The notes under the pieces are model-generated. The model was not told where the DNA came from, ran no database searches, and saw only the letters and a program-made list of their open reading frames with translations. Positions 43,826-55,983 of a stretch of DNA of 64,000 nucleotides are shown here, one piece after another. Position 1 is the stretch's first letter. Each line of letters starts with the position of its first letter. Origin of the DNA: Gibbula magus (Eukaryota; Mollusca; Gastropoda; Trochida; Trochidae); NCBI GenBank assembly GCA_936450465.1, contig OW388291.1, forward strand, positions 38,530,873 through 38,594,872, read 5' to 3'. The translations under genes and the position numbers were made by a program.

Positions 43826-43969
43826 TTACAGGTACACCTTTGTAGCAAGAAATATATATTTTGCCAAATTAACACAAGTATTGCGAGACGTGGAGCAAAA
43901 TAACAACAATAATGTCTCGCGGGACGGAACAGAGTAGTAATATCGAGGTAGGAGACAAACACGCATGTC
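43826..43969 (-). pseudogene. Old LINE C-terminal fragment, 3' part (split by the younger LINE)
   Basis: Minus-strand frame DMRVCLLPRYYYSVPSRE and on to a TAA at 43828-43826. It continues in frame from the piece at 45113-45199 once the insertion and one target-site copy are removed. It resembles the C-terminal tail of non-LTR retrotransposon reverse-transcriptase proteins. Confidence 0.6.
43956..43969. repeat. Left target-site duplication of LINE
   Basis: CAAACACGCATGTC, identical to 45099-45112. Confidence 0.85.
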
Positions 43970-44883
43970 TTCAAAACAACTGCTACTGGGATATCCATAT
44001 AAATACCATAATCAAGAAAGTTAGTCCTTTGATTAATTGCCTAAGAAGTCTTAAATATCGCCTGTCACGCAAAAGTTTAGAAATTATATATAAATCATTC
44101 ATCTTACCAATTTTTGACTATTGCGGCCATATTTGGGATAACTGCACTCAAGAACAATGTACTTTGTTAGAGAAACTTAATCTAGACGCGTTAAGATCAA
44201 TTTGCGGAGCAGTTCGCGGAACAAGTCATAGTATCCTTTACGAAGAAACGAATATGAAATCGTTGAAAGACCGTAGGAACATATCTAAATTGACTACATT
44301 TTATAAAATGAAGAATAATCTTGTGCCTCAATATCTGTGTAACCTAATACCATCTACGCCAAATACAAATGAATATAACCTTAGAGAAAACTCATCTGTG
44401 CGAACTGTGAAATGTAGAACGGCGACATATTCCAAGTCGTTTTTACCCGATACAATAAAACTTTGGAATTCTTTAACTCCCGATATAAGAAATAACGAGA
44501 CATTGTCCGGCTTCAAAAATACGATTAGTGGACCCAAAAATAAAACTATTATCTTTGATCTTAATTATGGGTCAAGAATTTGTCAGATTATTCATTCTCG
44601 CCTAAGGCTCCATTGTAGTAATTTGAATGCCGATAAATTTAATAGACATATCATTGACAGTCCTGCATGCTCATGCGGCCACCCGATTGAAAATGCAGTA
44701 CACTATTTCTTTAGTTGCAAAAAGTACATAGACTTGAGAAATCAATCATTCTTTTATTTGAAAGGATTTTCTATCAACACGGTACTACGGGGATGTGCAT
44801 CGCTCTCAATAAATGACCAAACAATATTATTGAAATCTATTCATCACTACATCACTAAATCAGATAGATTTGAAATGTCTTAA
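43970..44883 (+). CDS. LINE ORF2 C-terminal region (thumb, C-terminal zinc motif)
   Basis: The open frame begins in host DNA at 43912, but only residues after the left duplication belong to the element. It starts with the RT C-terminal motif WDIHINTIIKKVSPLINCLR, then SFILPIFDYCGHIW. Further on are LPDTIKLWNSL and LRLHCSNLNADKFNRH, and it ends with a cysteine/histidine motif CSCG...HYFFSCKKY. The endonuclease and the RT catalytic YxDD are absent because of 5' truncation, so it is not autonomous. The reading frame has no stops over about 300 codons. Confidence 0.82.
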
Positions 44884-45098
44884 GCACATTTTAGAATAAT
44901 GACTGCCAAATAAACAAATTGGTAACATGCATTATCATTGTTTAAATCTTTGAATTATAATTATGATTTGATGTACATCTAACATCTGTTTGTATATCTG
45001 TATTTTCGAAGTTGTATTGGAGCGGCCTTAAAATAAGCTCTTCGGAGCTTGTTGGCCTATCCATTCATGTATCATTTCATGAATAAATATGTTTAAAT
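43970..45098 (+). mobile_element. 5'-truncated non-LTR retrotransposon (LINE) insertion
   Basis: A 1129-bp insertion flanked by a 14-bp perfect duplication. It holds the 3' end of a LINE ORF (open to TAA at 44881-44883) followed by about 215 bp of 3' UTR ending ATGAATAAATATGTTTAAAT. 5' truncation and a long direct duplication are typical of target-primed reverse transcription. The open frame suggests it is fairly young. Confidence 0.87.
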
Positions 45099-45112
45099 CA
45101 AACACGCATGTC
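45099..45112. repeat. Right target-site duplication of LINE
   Basis: CAAACACGCATGTC, identical to 43956-43969. Confidence 0.85.
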
Positions 45113-45260
45113 ACGATAAAACGGACACACCAGGCAAAATTGAAATTCATCTTCGATAGTTGGTTTTATGCAAAAAGGGCAAATCCTTTCATCTCTTGGA
45201 TTGTTATAATTTAATATAATATTTTACTTCTAATGAATGAAAAGTACTAGAATTCTGAAT
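45113..45260 (-). pseudogene. Old LINE C-terminal fragment, 5' part
   Basis: Minus-strand frame NPRDERICPFC, then IEDEFQFCLVCPFYR at about 45199-45113, a CxxC...C zinc motif typical of LINE C-termini. An in-frame stop or frameshift lies upstream near 45225. Its continuation is at 43969-43826 across the younger insertion. Confidence 0.65.
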
Positions 45261-46480
45261 TTGTTGACAACATACTTTGACCAGCAAATTATAATTGCAT
45301 GTTTGGTGACTATTCATTGCATATCATAAACATTAATTGTACTTTGGGCCACTGGGTCTTAAATACTGATTAAACCTGTCTGTCTGTCATAAACCAATTA
45401 TTTCATAAATTAAGCCATCATCATTAGATAACAAATCAAGTAAATACTAATGAGCTACAGAGCCAATAGATCTATTTTCTCGTTTTCATTTTCAAATTAA
45501 AAAACAAATACATCCAATCTATATCTTATCATTATCCAATATTGGTTCTAGCATTTGAATGTATGAACCTCTATCTGAATGTATTTGCACTTCTTGACCA
45601 AGGGGAAGGTGCGAAACGGCGCCATATTGGTTGCAAAATGCTTATTCGTGGCTAATTTCGGACCAATTATTTACTGTTGTGTTGCTTTAACATGCAATAA
45701 ACACTTAAAAGAACATATGGACGGCGTTTAGGATGTAAGAATTATTTGATACGTCAAAAGGCCAACGATATCCAAGAGAGGTCAGTCGCCAAACTTCTTC
45801 TCTGTCGCCTGATGAAGTAGCAGGAAACATATTGCCGGACATATTGAGAGTTACTTCCCTTGCGGAGCTCTCTTTCAAGACCGGACGCCTGCACGCTCTC
45901 AGCGCATCGATAGGAGATATCGGTCAACTTCATACGTGTCGTATTACGTGTGATCAACTTACGCAGAAATTGTTTTCATCGAATGAACAAATAACATTGG
46001 TTGTCTTGAATCTGATTATGTGCAATCACTGTAGAAGTGTACCATTTGGCAAAACTGTAACTTTAAGATATAAAACGCCACAAATTTATACAAATGCAAC
46101 TGTGCTAACGGAGATTGCCAATTGCCATTACTTGACATTTCAACACAACTTTGTCTGATTTTGAGCTTTTTAAAAATACATTTGTACTCCAAAACCAAAA
46201 TGTTGTAAGCGAGTGCGGAGTGCATTTTCTCCACGATTTTGTCATCTACAGGCTCTTGAAGTTTGACACTGAGTTTCTATTAGTAATGTTCTGTTATGTT
46301 GGTAATTCATTCTTTATCGTAACTTGATACTCCAAGGAAGAGGCGTCAATGTTTCCTATTTTCAATTTCGGAAACAGCTAGTTGCCTTCAATCATAGAAG
46401 CACATTTTAAATGTCATCAAATACAAGTGCCGTTTTGAATTCACATTTACGTCTGGTTAAGGGCAATAACCATCAGGATA
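45261..46480. other. Intergenic, with one arm of a 55-bp direct repeat
   Basis: 45821-45875 (CAGGAAACATATTGCC, then GAGAGTTACTTCCCTTGCGG) recurs with changes at 48586-48640, on the other side of the Tc1 element. No gene seen. Confidence 0.45.
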
Positions 46481-46695
46481 TTTTGCAAACTTGAGCATCT
46501 GGCAATTGAAACCAGCACGAATTGAAAAATTACATATCTTGAAATTTGCCATCCTCTCGTATTAGAAACTCGCATATCTGGAAATCGCCACTACCGAGTA
46601 TTGGAAACTCGCATATTTAAGTTTACAACCTCAGTCATCTTGGAATTGAAACCAAGACATTTGCAAACACAGACATCTGGAAATTGCAACCTACG
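46481..46695 (+). repeat. Diverged ~38-bp tandem repeat (CGCATATCTGGAAATCGCCA)
   Basis: About five units of the form GAAACTCGCATATCTGGAAA followed by TTGCAACCTAC-like sequence. Confidence 0.75.
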
Positions 46696-46813
46696 CTATA
46701 ATATAAGCAGCTTCATGTACATCGTGTATGTTTCATTAACTTATGCATGGGAAATATTAGGAAACATTATATTTGGCTCCAATTACAAGAGAAATGCAAG
46801 AATTATTGTTGAC

Positions 46814-46852
46814 ATATACACAAAGAACTTAATTAAGCACCACCTAATATTT
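46814..46852 (+). repeat. Left terminal inverted repeat of Tc1-like element
   Basis: ATATACACAAAGAACTTAAT, then AAGCACCACCT. It is inverted relative to 48022-48058 with two mismatches over about 35 bp, and TA sits at the outer edge. Confidence 0.75.
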
Positions 46853-47096
46853 AATATTTTCAGTGATACAAATATACATAGTAACGGATATGTATTGTTA
46901 GATGGTAATTGGTGTGGAACTGCATTTCCTCTCAACAGTGTTCGGGTTTTCTGTGAGGTCAATCGCACAAACACACCCCACAATGCATGTGAAGCACACC
47001 ACCCACGAATTTCTGAAATTGCAGTTTTAAATCGTTCTTGAAATCAGTATAAATCTTGGAAATTTTCAAAAGATGTGTCACTTGTTACCTCTGAAC

Positions 47097-47810
47097 ATGT
47101 CTCGAAGGAGACTCACTGAAGCAAAAAGATGGCAAATTATTTGAATGAGTGCAACCGGAATGTCTTCTAGAGCTATTGGACGACAGTTGGACATTCACCA
47201 CACTGTGATAAGCCGTCTTGTCCAGAAATATCTACAAACCACAGCATATGCACCAAACAACACTCAAGCATCAGTCCCATTCGTTGGTGGATCTGTAATG
47301 GTCTGGGGATGCATTTCTTACGGTTGTAAGCTCGATTTGGTGACTGTGAGAAGTAATCTCAATGGCGATTGTTACATCCGGGAAATTCTGCAGCCTGTTC
47401 TTGTGCCACATTTTGACAATCATCCATTGGCCGCTTGTCCTGTATTCATGAATGATAACGCTCGGCCTCACCGTTCTCGACCTGTGGTTGATTTTCTAAA
47501 GAACAATGCAGTATCTAAACTTCAATGGTCTGCCATGAGCCCGGATATCAATCCACTGGAACACTTTTGGGATTGGACGCCGAGTGCAAGCCATGGACCC
47601 ACCAGTACAGGATTAAGTCGGTTTAGAAGCAGCTATACATCATGCATGAGTGGCAGCTGTTGCCTCTGCAGCGAATCAAGAGACTCACAACAAGCATGTG
47701 GAGGATGGTTGAAGCAATCACCCGTTATTGATAACGTGATGGTCATTTGTGTCCTTAAGAAAACAAAGAACATTGTCCAACTGCTTAACAAACATTTTCG
47801 CCGTTTTTGA
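47097..47810 (+). pseudogene. Tc1-family transposase, multiply disabled
   Basis: N-terminal HTH region MSRRRLTEAKRWQII, then a TGA (47142-47144), then MSSRAIGRQLDIHHTVISRL, a typical Tc1 paired-type HTH. The frame then jumps directly to GGSVMVWGCIS, so about 100 residues of the linker and first catalytic Asp region are deleted. The DDE remainder FMNDNARPHRS and SPDINPLEHFWD is readable. After that the frame shifts: the homologous tail EWQLLPLQRIKRLT is in another frame. It therefore cannot encode an active enzyme. Confidence 0.88.
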
Positions 47811-48021
47811 ATTCACAGAGACATAGTTGTACAGGAGTGAGTTTTCAAGTAAAACCACTGTTCATGTTCATCTGGCAATATAATGAGATACATGTTAAAC
47901 ATTTTATTCAGTATTGTCTTTTTGTTTAGCTAAGATGATGCACTTTCATAAAATAACAGCATTTCTTCGATTAATTCCAGAAGATTTTCACAGTGGTTGG
48001 GCATAGTCACACAAATCTGAA

Positions 48022-48058
48022 GATATGAGGTGGTGCTTGATTAAGTTCTTTGTGTATA
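48022..48058 (-). repeat. Right terminal inverted repeat of Tc1-like element
   Basis: AGGTGGTGCTTGATTAAGTT, then CTTTGTGTATA; inverted copy of 46814-46852. Confidence 0.75.
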
Positions 48059-50515
48059 CTTTGCAGAATTAAGAACTTACGCACGTAATACCGAGGTTGC
48101 TGACTGTATCGTTGATAAAGTTCTCATTTCCTGAATAGAAACTGCCTTAAAATTATATTGCAGAAAGAGACATCAGTTCACATTTAGGAATCGGTCGTTC
48201 TCTCTTTAGTTTTTAACTTGGCATTTTACGTGAATGTTTCAGTTAGATACACTTCACTGTCGATCTCTGAACACATTGCTTTACAAGAATGGGATGCTTT
48301 ACTTATTCAGCTATTTTACTATGAAATGACGTCATGTGTATTTCGCAGTAAGAAATGGCAGTTCATTGAGTGCATAAATAAATCCTTTAACTTGTTTGCC
48401 CGGCTGTCGTATCGTTTTACAATTTTGAATCTTGTTGAAACCGGAAACCATGACATTTTTAGAATTTTTACAGATGATCTACGTATTTCAAGCGGAATCT
48501 TTAGAATCTGTCATTTGTCTTCAAGTATGAACCTGCGTAGATGTTCGCAATCCGGGTTGGTGGGACATCGATATCACCATTTGCAACAGGAAACACATTG
48601 CCTATAGTCCCGAGAGTTACTTCCCCTTTGGAACTCTTCACTTCTTAACAGGAAGTCAGCTAATCTTGGGTTACATGATAGAGTTTGCAACATCAAAATA
48701 CAGAATAAATTCGGATGTTTTTGTAAAAAGGCTCAAGTGATGTGTTCCTCATAATATTTTATTATCGGATATATTTTTTCTCTCGACATTTCAGCATCGA
48801 AACGCAGTATTAAATCGGATGTTTTTAGAAACGTGCAACTTTTGAGATTATTCAGAGAATCCTTATCATGCAATTGAATGCTGAATAAAATCGGATATAA
48901 GTTTGTCAAATAGTTCAAGTGATGTATTGTTCAAAATATTATGTTATGAGATACGGAGTTATCTTATCATAAGGAATCCGATCGGATGTTTTTGAGGCAC
49001 GCCTTAGGGTTTTTAAAAGGATTTTCAGCATGCAAATTGGATCGTTTGAAAAATGATTAAAAGAGATGGTTCTATCATGACATTTTTGGGAAAGGATATC
49101 GGAGGGGACATTTCTGTTTAAATATATATGTTAGTAATACGTGGTTATAGCATAATCCAGTTGATAATTTCAGATATAGCAATTAGTCAAGGAATAGCAC
49201 ACATTTACATTTACAAATTAGAAGTAAAGCTATTCATCATTGCATCATTGGAAAACTGTGCTAGAGTTAAATATGACATTTCTTATGAGATTAAATATAA
49301 AGTATTTGTTATAATGTGTGGATATTCTACCAACAAATGAAATATAAATCATAAGATATTAAAGCGCTTTCCACATTTCACGTAATGCACAAAACAAAAT
49401 GGCAGATACTCTGATAGAACTCTCCCTTTAAGGGATTTCGAAATATCATATCTTGAGACAACACGTGCTTGGAATAACTGCATGCACATGCAGTAATTGT
49501 TCAAAATATTCGGTTGTTCTAAATATTATAAAATACTCATTTTGTATATGTGCCCGGATCAGTAATACAGCATCTAAATATGATATTTGTAACTTTTAAA
49601 CTTTAACGCATTTTCCGATGGAAAAGTGCAAAATTTATATCACATGCAGGATATACACGCAGAAAGATGTCTTTGAAAAAGAATTGTCTAGCCTTTATAG
49701 TACAAAAAGGTTTAATCAAGTTTATATGCCTGATGCAACATACACTTTAGTATAATAAAAAAATACATGTACAAAGTATGCTTATATTCGGGTCACCAGA
49801 TTTACAAACACATTTCGGATTCTAAAAAAAACGTGATTGTTTGTTAATGTTTCTATAGTTTGTATCTTTATTAATCATATCTCAATAAGGGGCGAACTGA
49901 ATTATATATTCAGCATTGGAGTTTTTCAGTCGGAACCTTCTTATTTGGATCTTTTATCGTTTGTTTCTATGCAAATTGAACTTTAAGTAATTACTTATTA
50001 ACTATACAATATAGAGATAAGACACGGTCTCCTAATAATTGAATTGAAAAATACTATTTTAGTACAAATTTGAAAAAAGTATCAAATTTGTTATCATTGA
50101 CTTGTACAGCGCTTTGAGCATATGACCTGTGGATTTATTATTATTTATTTATTATTCAACAATGGTTTTTCACAATATGTGCAAACGATGATGTTCATGA
50201 ACTTTGTTGATTTTAAATTAGACCATTTGTTATAAACGAATTGTTTGTTTTAAATAATTAAAGTATAAGACGCATCAACAGTCATTCTTCTATCAAAATA
50301 TATTTTGAAAATATTCTTGCTAAAATATATTGCTGGTTTCTGGTGTATGTTGGTTTCCACAATTATTTTCTGATTCCTGTCTTGTTAGGCTTGGGGCGAG
50401 CTAAACATCCTTCTTCGTTATAGGCCAACCTCTTCTGTAACACAGCCTGCGATAGGTCGATTTGAAATGAAAACCGGACGTGACGTATTGCCTGGGCTTC
50501 TGTCAAGTAGTCCGT
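48059..50515. other. Intergenic, nothing firm
   Basis: Contains the second copy of the 55-bp repeat (48586-48640) and a GTACAGCGCTTTGAGCATAT repeat-tail-like sequence at about 50106. Open frames here show no known family. Confidence 0.4.
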
Positions 50516-50793
50516 TGTAACTTATGTACCAACTTCCCACTTACTTACGTGAATATATGTTTACTGTGTTCATTAAAGTGATAAACAAAATTCTAAACGA
50601 CGACTGATATACTGTAATATTTTAGCATAAAATGAATTTCAGATTGTCGAGACTATAACGTGCCTGTTTCTATAAGAAGACAAACAAAATTATTGTTAAT
50701 ATAGCGATATATTGTGTTTTATCTGCGATTACAAGAGTCTATACATTGTATCACAGTGCTTAGTACTGTTGCGGGGGGAAAGCACGCGTTACA
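50516..50793 (+). mobile_element. Candidate LTR (solo or 5' LTR) of a Ty3-type retrotransposon
   Basis: Starts TGTAAC and ends GTTACA, the inverted 6-bp termini expected of an LTR, 278 bp long. Twelve bases further is TGGTGCCCGAGCG (50805-50817), which looks like a primer-binding site. No gag/pol or second LTR is seen nearby. Confidence 0.4.
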
Positions 50794-50818
50794 ATTGTAA
50801 CTATTGGTGCCCGAGCGC

Positions 50819-51848
50819 TTTGTTGTAGCGCTGAAGCGTAACTTTGTACAAAACATATCATATGTTGAGCAGTTTGATAAACATTGTAAAACTTATAGAG
50901 AAGATTTCATGGCTTATCAACCTCTTTTTTATGGCGATTTTCGGTATAGATCTGTATACCAATGTCAAGCTGATTGATGCTGATTCTTGAAAACGGTAAG
51001 AAATGTGAAAATAAAGAAGTTGGTTTCAATAAAATACTTTTCTACTCTATTTAGAACAGTTCCTCAAACCAGTGTTCATTTTATTTCTTTTCTGATAGTT
51101 GCTTATATAATCTGTTAAAGAAATAATTTGTCATCCAAAGTTTTGCTCCACAGAAAATATCGCCTTTATGAGATCAAGCGATGATTCCAAGAAAATGTCG
51201 TTTTGTCATCCTTAACTATACGTGATTTTACAATGCTTATGAAGTAATGACTCATAATGCTATGACGTCAAACATCCTTATGAGGTCACAACGCCAGATA
51301 GTCATAAACATGGCTGTGTTTAGAGATGAAATGTTTTATTTGAAAATAATTGACAATGAATTTGGATGATTAATATAGAACCTTCAGAATTGTCTTCTGA
51401 TGTCCATTCAACATTCGTTGATATAAATAAAATATCCTCGGATTGTTGCAACTTGTACCAAATCAGGAGACACTTGCATGAGAGTATCTATATATTAATA
51501 GTTTGGCTATGTTTAATCACTAAGTTAAACAGTCACATGTTAATTTGCGAGTTTGGTAATGATTCCGTCATTGACAAGTTGGGAGCGAGCATCCGATGAC
51601 GCTGCAAGAAAAACACGAGGAAATGATGTTGCACGTGCAACACGATGAAATCTACGGCGTGACGCAGACTTCATCGTCGTTTCGACTCTACTACGGAATG
51701 GCTACTATTCAAGGAAAATCTAAGCAAATATAACTTGACACTTTTGCTGCTTTAAAATTTTGTGTTACGGCATATGTATATACGTTACTAGCGGCTTTCT
51801 TACTAAGTACATTTGTACTAAGAAAACATCGAAAATACAGGTCGGATT
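50819..51848. other. Intergenic, nothing recognised
   Basis: No retroviral-type gag or pol frame follows the LTR candidate. AT-rich. Confidence 0.45.
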
Positions 51849-51849
51849 C

Positions 51850-52270
51850 AGACAGACAGACAGACAGATAGTTTATTTATGTCTCACCTCAACATAATAC
51901 AGACATATATACAAATTCAATACAAATACAAAATCAAAGTATTAAAAAGTTGAGCCATTCCCTAAGGAATTACGAAAGACACTTTTCATTAAAAAAAGCA
52001 ATAATTAATAAAAGTTATACATGGTAGAACATTGTACAAGGAGAAATAAATATTAAGATATATACATATTTGCAGTGCGTTTTTAAAGAATATTAAAACA
52101 GGTTTTGGCAGATAAAAACGATAACTCTAACTGTAGCCCATCAACTCCCATTGTCAATCTTAGCCAATATTAAATGATGTGCTTAAAATCTATCTCCGAG
52201 CTAAGAACCGTTAGTGAAACGGGCCTTTGACTTCTGTAAGTTAGGAAATATACGAGATGTCAGAGGTCTC
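51850..52270 (-). mobile_element. Possible LINE 3' end with (CTGT)n tail
   Basis: On the minus strand the sequence ends GAGACATAAATAAACTATC followed by (TGTC)n, the style of LINE 3' ends that terminate in short tandem repeats. The body has no readable protein. Confidence 0.35.
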
Positions 52271-53750
52271 TATTTTCCCTAAAAAAAATTATGTTTCAAA
52301 ATAAATTACGTTGTATGAATGAATTACGAAAATTAATTACGAATGAAAATCGTTCATCGTCATACGTGTGATTCCTGTCTACTGAGTAATTTTGTTCGTG
52401 AGAGACTACGGAAATAAACAAACAAACAATCTTTAGCGGAGCGCTGTATTATGACGTATGTCTATTTCTCCCCACTCAACTGTGGGTTAATTCCGTCTTG
52501 ACTTCACGTGTACACTTTATTCAGTGATTAAAGGTATTTTCACAATAATTGGTCACGATAGGGTTTCAAAAGTGTATTCTTATTATGTATTTGTGTATAA
52601 ACTAGAATATATAATGTACACGTGAACGTAATTGTTACTTTAAGTAGTGACCAAAATATAAATACATGATTTTTATGAATTTGATTAAACTTGACTTCGC
52701 ATTATTTATATGAAACCATATCAAATGAAATTGTTATATAACCCCCCAATACTATATACACGAATAAAGACTGAAATAAAACAAATTACTATAATTTGTA
52801 CAAAATTTTATTTACAGAATAATTTCATTTTTAAAGAAAGGACAAAACATTGCTTTCGAAGCCTCTGTATCACAAACTACGAGAATCATTATTTATATTT
52901 CGAGATTATCTCCGATGATATTAGCGACTGGTTAATCAGTTTATCAGTCATCGACACGCTTATTGTAAGTATATGAGGTTGTCTATTTCGTTGTCTATGT
53001 AATGAATTGTGGTATAAATATAGAGCCAGACAGTGTATATTTCAAAACATGATAGTGGCGTGGTTGCTTTCTTATTTCATCATCATTATAAACTATCACC
53101 TGATATACTACGTATATAGAATATAATTCTTCGTATACTTGTTTTCAGAAGTTAAATAGCTATAACACTAATGTGATTATGTTGATTATAACCAAAATTA
53201 TCGTATTTTTTGTTTTGTCTGTAAAGTCATTCGATCACATTAAGTAAATTATATATTAAATTAAACATATTCACATCCTGATTTTTTAATTTTTGATTTT
53301 CTAAATATTTTCTAGTTAAAATTGTATTCAATAGGTGTGATATTATGCTATGATATAAAGAAGAAAACAGCATATATATTGTAGGGATTTATTGGATAAC
53401 AACTCTTATCCAGAACTTCTTGCTACCGTGCCAAAGGATTTTGTAATGCATAAACTACAGCGTTACCTCATATACAATTGTTAAAAGTAAAATATTCGAA
53501 CGTGGAATATATTTCGAAACAGATTGGAATGCATGTATTGCCTATATTAGTTCACAGTCACTATCTCAAAACTACCCATTCCTTTCGCATGACGTAACAC
53601 TCTCACGTAAACAACAAGATACCCGTTTAACATTGGGTAATGCCCCGGTCTATTTTTACTCCGTGACGTCACAACATAGATAATATGACGCAGCGAATCA
53701 GGCCATGTTTTCTCGTAGAATCTCGTGCTCGACTGAGTAAGTTGTGACCT
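52271..53750. other. Intergenic, nothing recognised
   Basis: AT-rich DNA without supported features. Confidence 0.4.
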
Positions 53751-53754
53751 ACAT

Positions 53755-53870
53755 ACCTGCATGAGTAGGGAGCTTTGATTCATTCATCTGTCAAGAAGTG
53801 TTACGTCCTACCTGGATACACTTGAGATTTACCTTTGATTAAGTGTAGGCAGAGAAAATAAACTAGGTGA
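53755..53870 (+). repeat. Dispersed ~110-bp repeat, copy 1 (ACCTG-rich)
   Basis: GAGCTTTGATTCATTCATCT...CCTACCTGG...GAGATTTACCTTTGATTAAG...GTAGGCAGAG. It shares order and sequence with 56595-56700. Confidence 0.7.
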
Positions 53871-55273
53871 AAAGTGGGTTTATTCAAGCACTGTTGATTT
53901 GTTCATCAATCAGGTTTTCAGTCAATATTACATTAGTATTTGAGGTATGTTTATTAGAGTAAATGTTAAGAAACTATACCAAAACGTCGCAATTTATATA
54001 TTTAAAGAAATTGAAAAAAACCATTAAGTAGTGTCCTTAGTATATTTAATGAACTTTTTTTTCAAAATGAAAATGAAATGAAAAGAGCATCTGAAATGTT
54101 TCAGGGTTTTTTGGCTATACTGGTGTAGATTTACTTTGGCTTTTAGGTTATATGAGACTCTCACCGATAGGCTGGACTAAAGGGGTACAGGTAAAACCGA
54201 TTACTTATAGACAATGAAAAAAATAGCCTTTGTGTACAAATATATTTTTGTCTAATACCTTCATTAGTTGGTTTGGTTATGGTTCAGCCATTCACCAGAT
54301 CCTAACACGTATCCGGTTACACAGTAGGAAACTTATCGCACGTGCTGCACGCTGAAATGAACAACAAAATTTCGCCGATGTGTGTGTCAATGTTAATTCA
54401 GTTTGCATGCGTTAACGGTGATAGGACACCCACAACCTATCTATCATATCCAAAACGTAAGGGGTTACATACGATGAAAAAAATCGATATGAATATGTGT
54501 TATGGTAAGGCTAATTATCAGGATAGAGGAAAATTGTACGTGCAGTTTGTTTACAAGTAGTACAGTTATATGCTATCTTTATGCCTTTGGACATACATGA
54601 AGTTAGTTCAATTTTGCATCGCTTGAACACTCACGAACGGCACGAGGATTCCCATTCGCATGTACAGCACAAACAATTAACATCTTTATCCAAATGTCAC
54701 CTTGTATGTCAAAATCATCACATTATTGATTAATCAAAACAAATAACGAATATTTGTATTCATTCATTTGATGTCAATATTTGAAAGTAATTAATTCCAC
54801 ACACACACACCTATTTTAAGTTGTCTATTTAATAGTATTTACAGCATTTTATTTATAAACTACCATGGAGAGAAATCAGATTACAACAGAGTAAAACAAA
54901 ATATTGATGTCGGATATTCAAAAGACGATTTTGAATATCTTTGATATTTTTTTTGTAAAGATATACACATATGATACTTTTAATGTTTATATCTGTTCAA
55001 ACTCATATATATAGGTGCTGACATTGCAATTTCAAAATGATTTTGGGACATAATGTTTGCCATTGAAGTTAACAATAGTTGATAGAGAACAAGTTGAAAA
55101 AGTTTGGCAAGTTAATTAAACATCGACACAGTGAATCTTCTTGGACATTTATTCGTTGACGTATCATTGCAACTTATAAACATATTTCATTCTACTATCT
55201 CTCCTAGATTAAGAGATTTCAAAACGAACATTGATTTAAAAAGTGTTATTTTTAAATGAATAGATAATGTTTT
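53871..55273. other. Intergenic, nothing firm
   Basis: A short (CA)n run is at 54799-54811. The region just before 55274 may be further LINE remnant but is unreadable. Confidence 0.4.
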
Positions 55274-55983
55274 TGGAATAACGATGGAATAAAAATAGCT
55301 GGAAAACCTATTATGTACCATTCATAGTACACACAAGGTGTATTATTTATCAATGATCTAATGCATCATGGTGGTACATTGTTACACTTTGAAAATATGA
55401 AATTAAAACAAATTTCTTAACTTATGAAGGTATTAAAAGGGTCGTTTTGTCATATATATCCAAGTTTGACATAAAAACATACAAAATGTAAGTCCAAATC
55501 AAATCTATCCTTTTAACTTATTTCATATTAGTGCAAATTTAAGCAGTAAATATATATATTCGAAATTAGTTGATTCTAAATACGTACAATTACTGTAGTA
55601 CTGACTTAAAATGGCTGCAGTATAGAATTATTCATAACATTGTTCCTACAAACTGCTACCTATACAGGATACATATATCGGAATCACCTCTCTGCCGGTT
55701 TTGCAATAAAGGTTTAAAACTTCAGAACTGTTGGTATTGTGATCCGGTTTTCAAAGTTTGGAAAAGTTTAGAAAAATTGCGAGAAACCGCCCAAATTTAT
55801 ATTCAATTTACGATCTCAAAGATTATGCTAGGAATCAAAGGAAGAAATAACAATCCAATTAATGCAATCATCTCACTAGTTAAAGACATTATATTTAGAT
55901 ACAGTAAAAGACTGAATATTCCAAAGTTCCAATATATACTAGACCAAATTAAGCAGTACTACGACATAACAAAATCTATTTAG
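55274..55983 (+). pseudogene. L1/Tx1-like LINE ORF2 C-terminal remnant
   Basis: A first piece (WNNDGIKIAGKPIMYHS, stop, YTQGVLFINDLM; 55274-55400) and a second open piece with LKWLQYRIIHNIVPTNCYLY and LCRFCNKG (55610-55720) match, in order, the end of Tx1/L1-type ORF2. There is a zf-RVT-type CxxC motif, but its second half (EHLFW-type) is deleted. Several stops and an AT-rich gap separate the pieces, so it is a dead copy. Confidence 0.72.

Larger units (their letters stand above)
46814..48058 (+). mobile_element. Defective Tc1-like DNA transposon (~1.24 kb)
   Basis: Terminal inverted repeats at both ends enclose a broken transposase (47097-47810). A shorter than usual length (family about 1.3-1.7 kb) fits the internal deletion seen in the transposase. 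A TA lies outside each terminus. Confidence 0.75.

Noticed and set aside
43912..43969. N-terminal 19 residues of the LINE open frame as part of the element
   Set aside because: They lie outside the left target-site duplication and are host (older LINE, opposite strand) sequence read by chance.
46601..47041. 146-codon + strand open frame
   Set aside because: Runs across the 38-bp tandem repeat and the Tc1 terminal repeat, so it cannot be one gene.
48218..48607. 129-codon + strand open frame
   Set aside because: No recognisable domain, no splice or promoter context, and it overlaps a dispersed repeat; chance open frames of this size occur in 64 kb.
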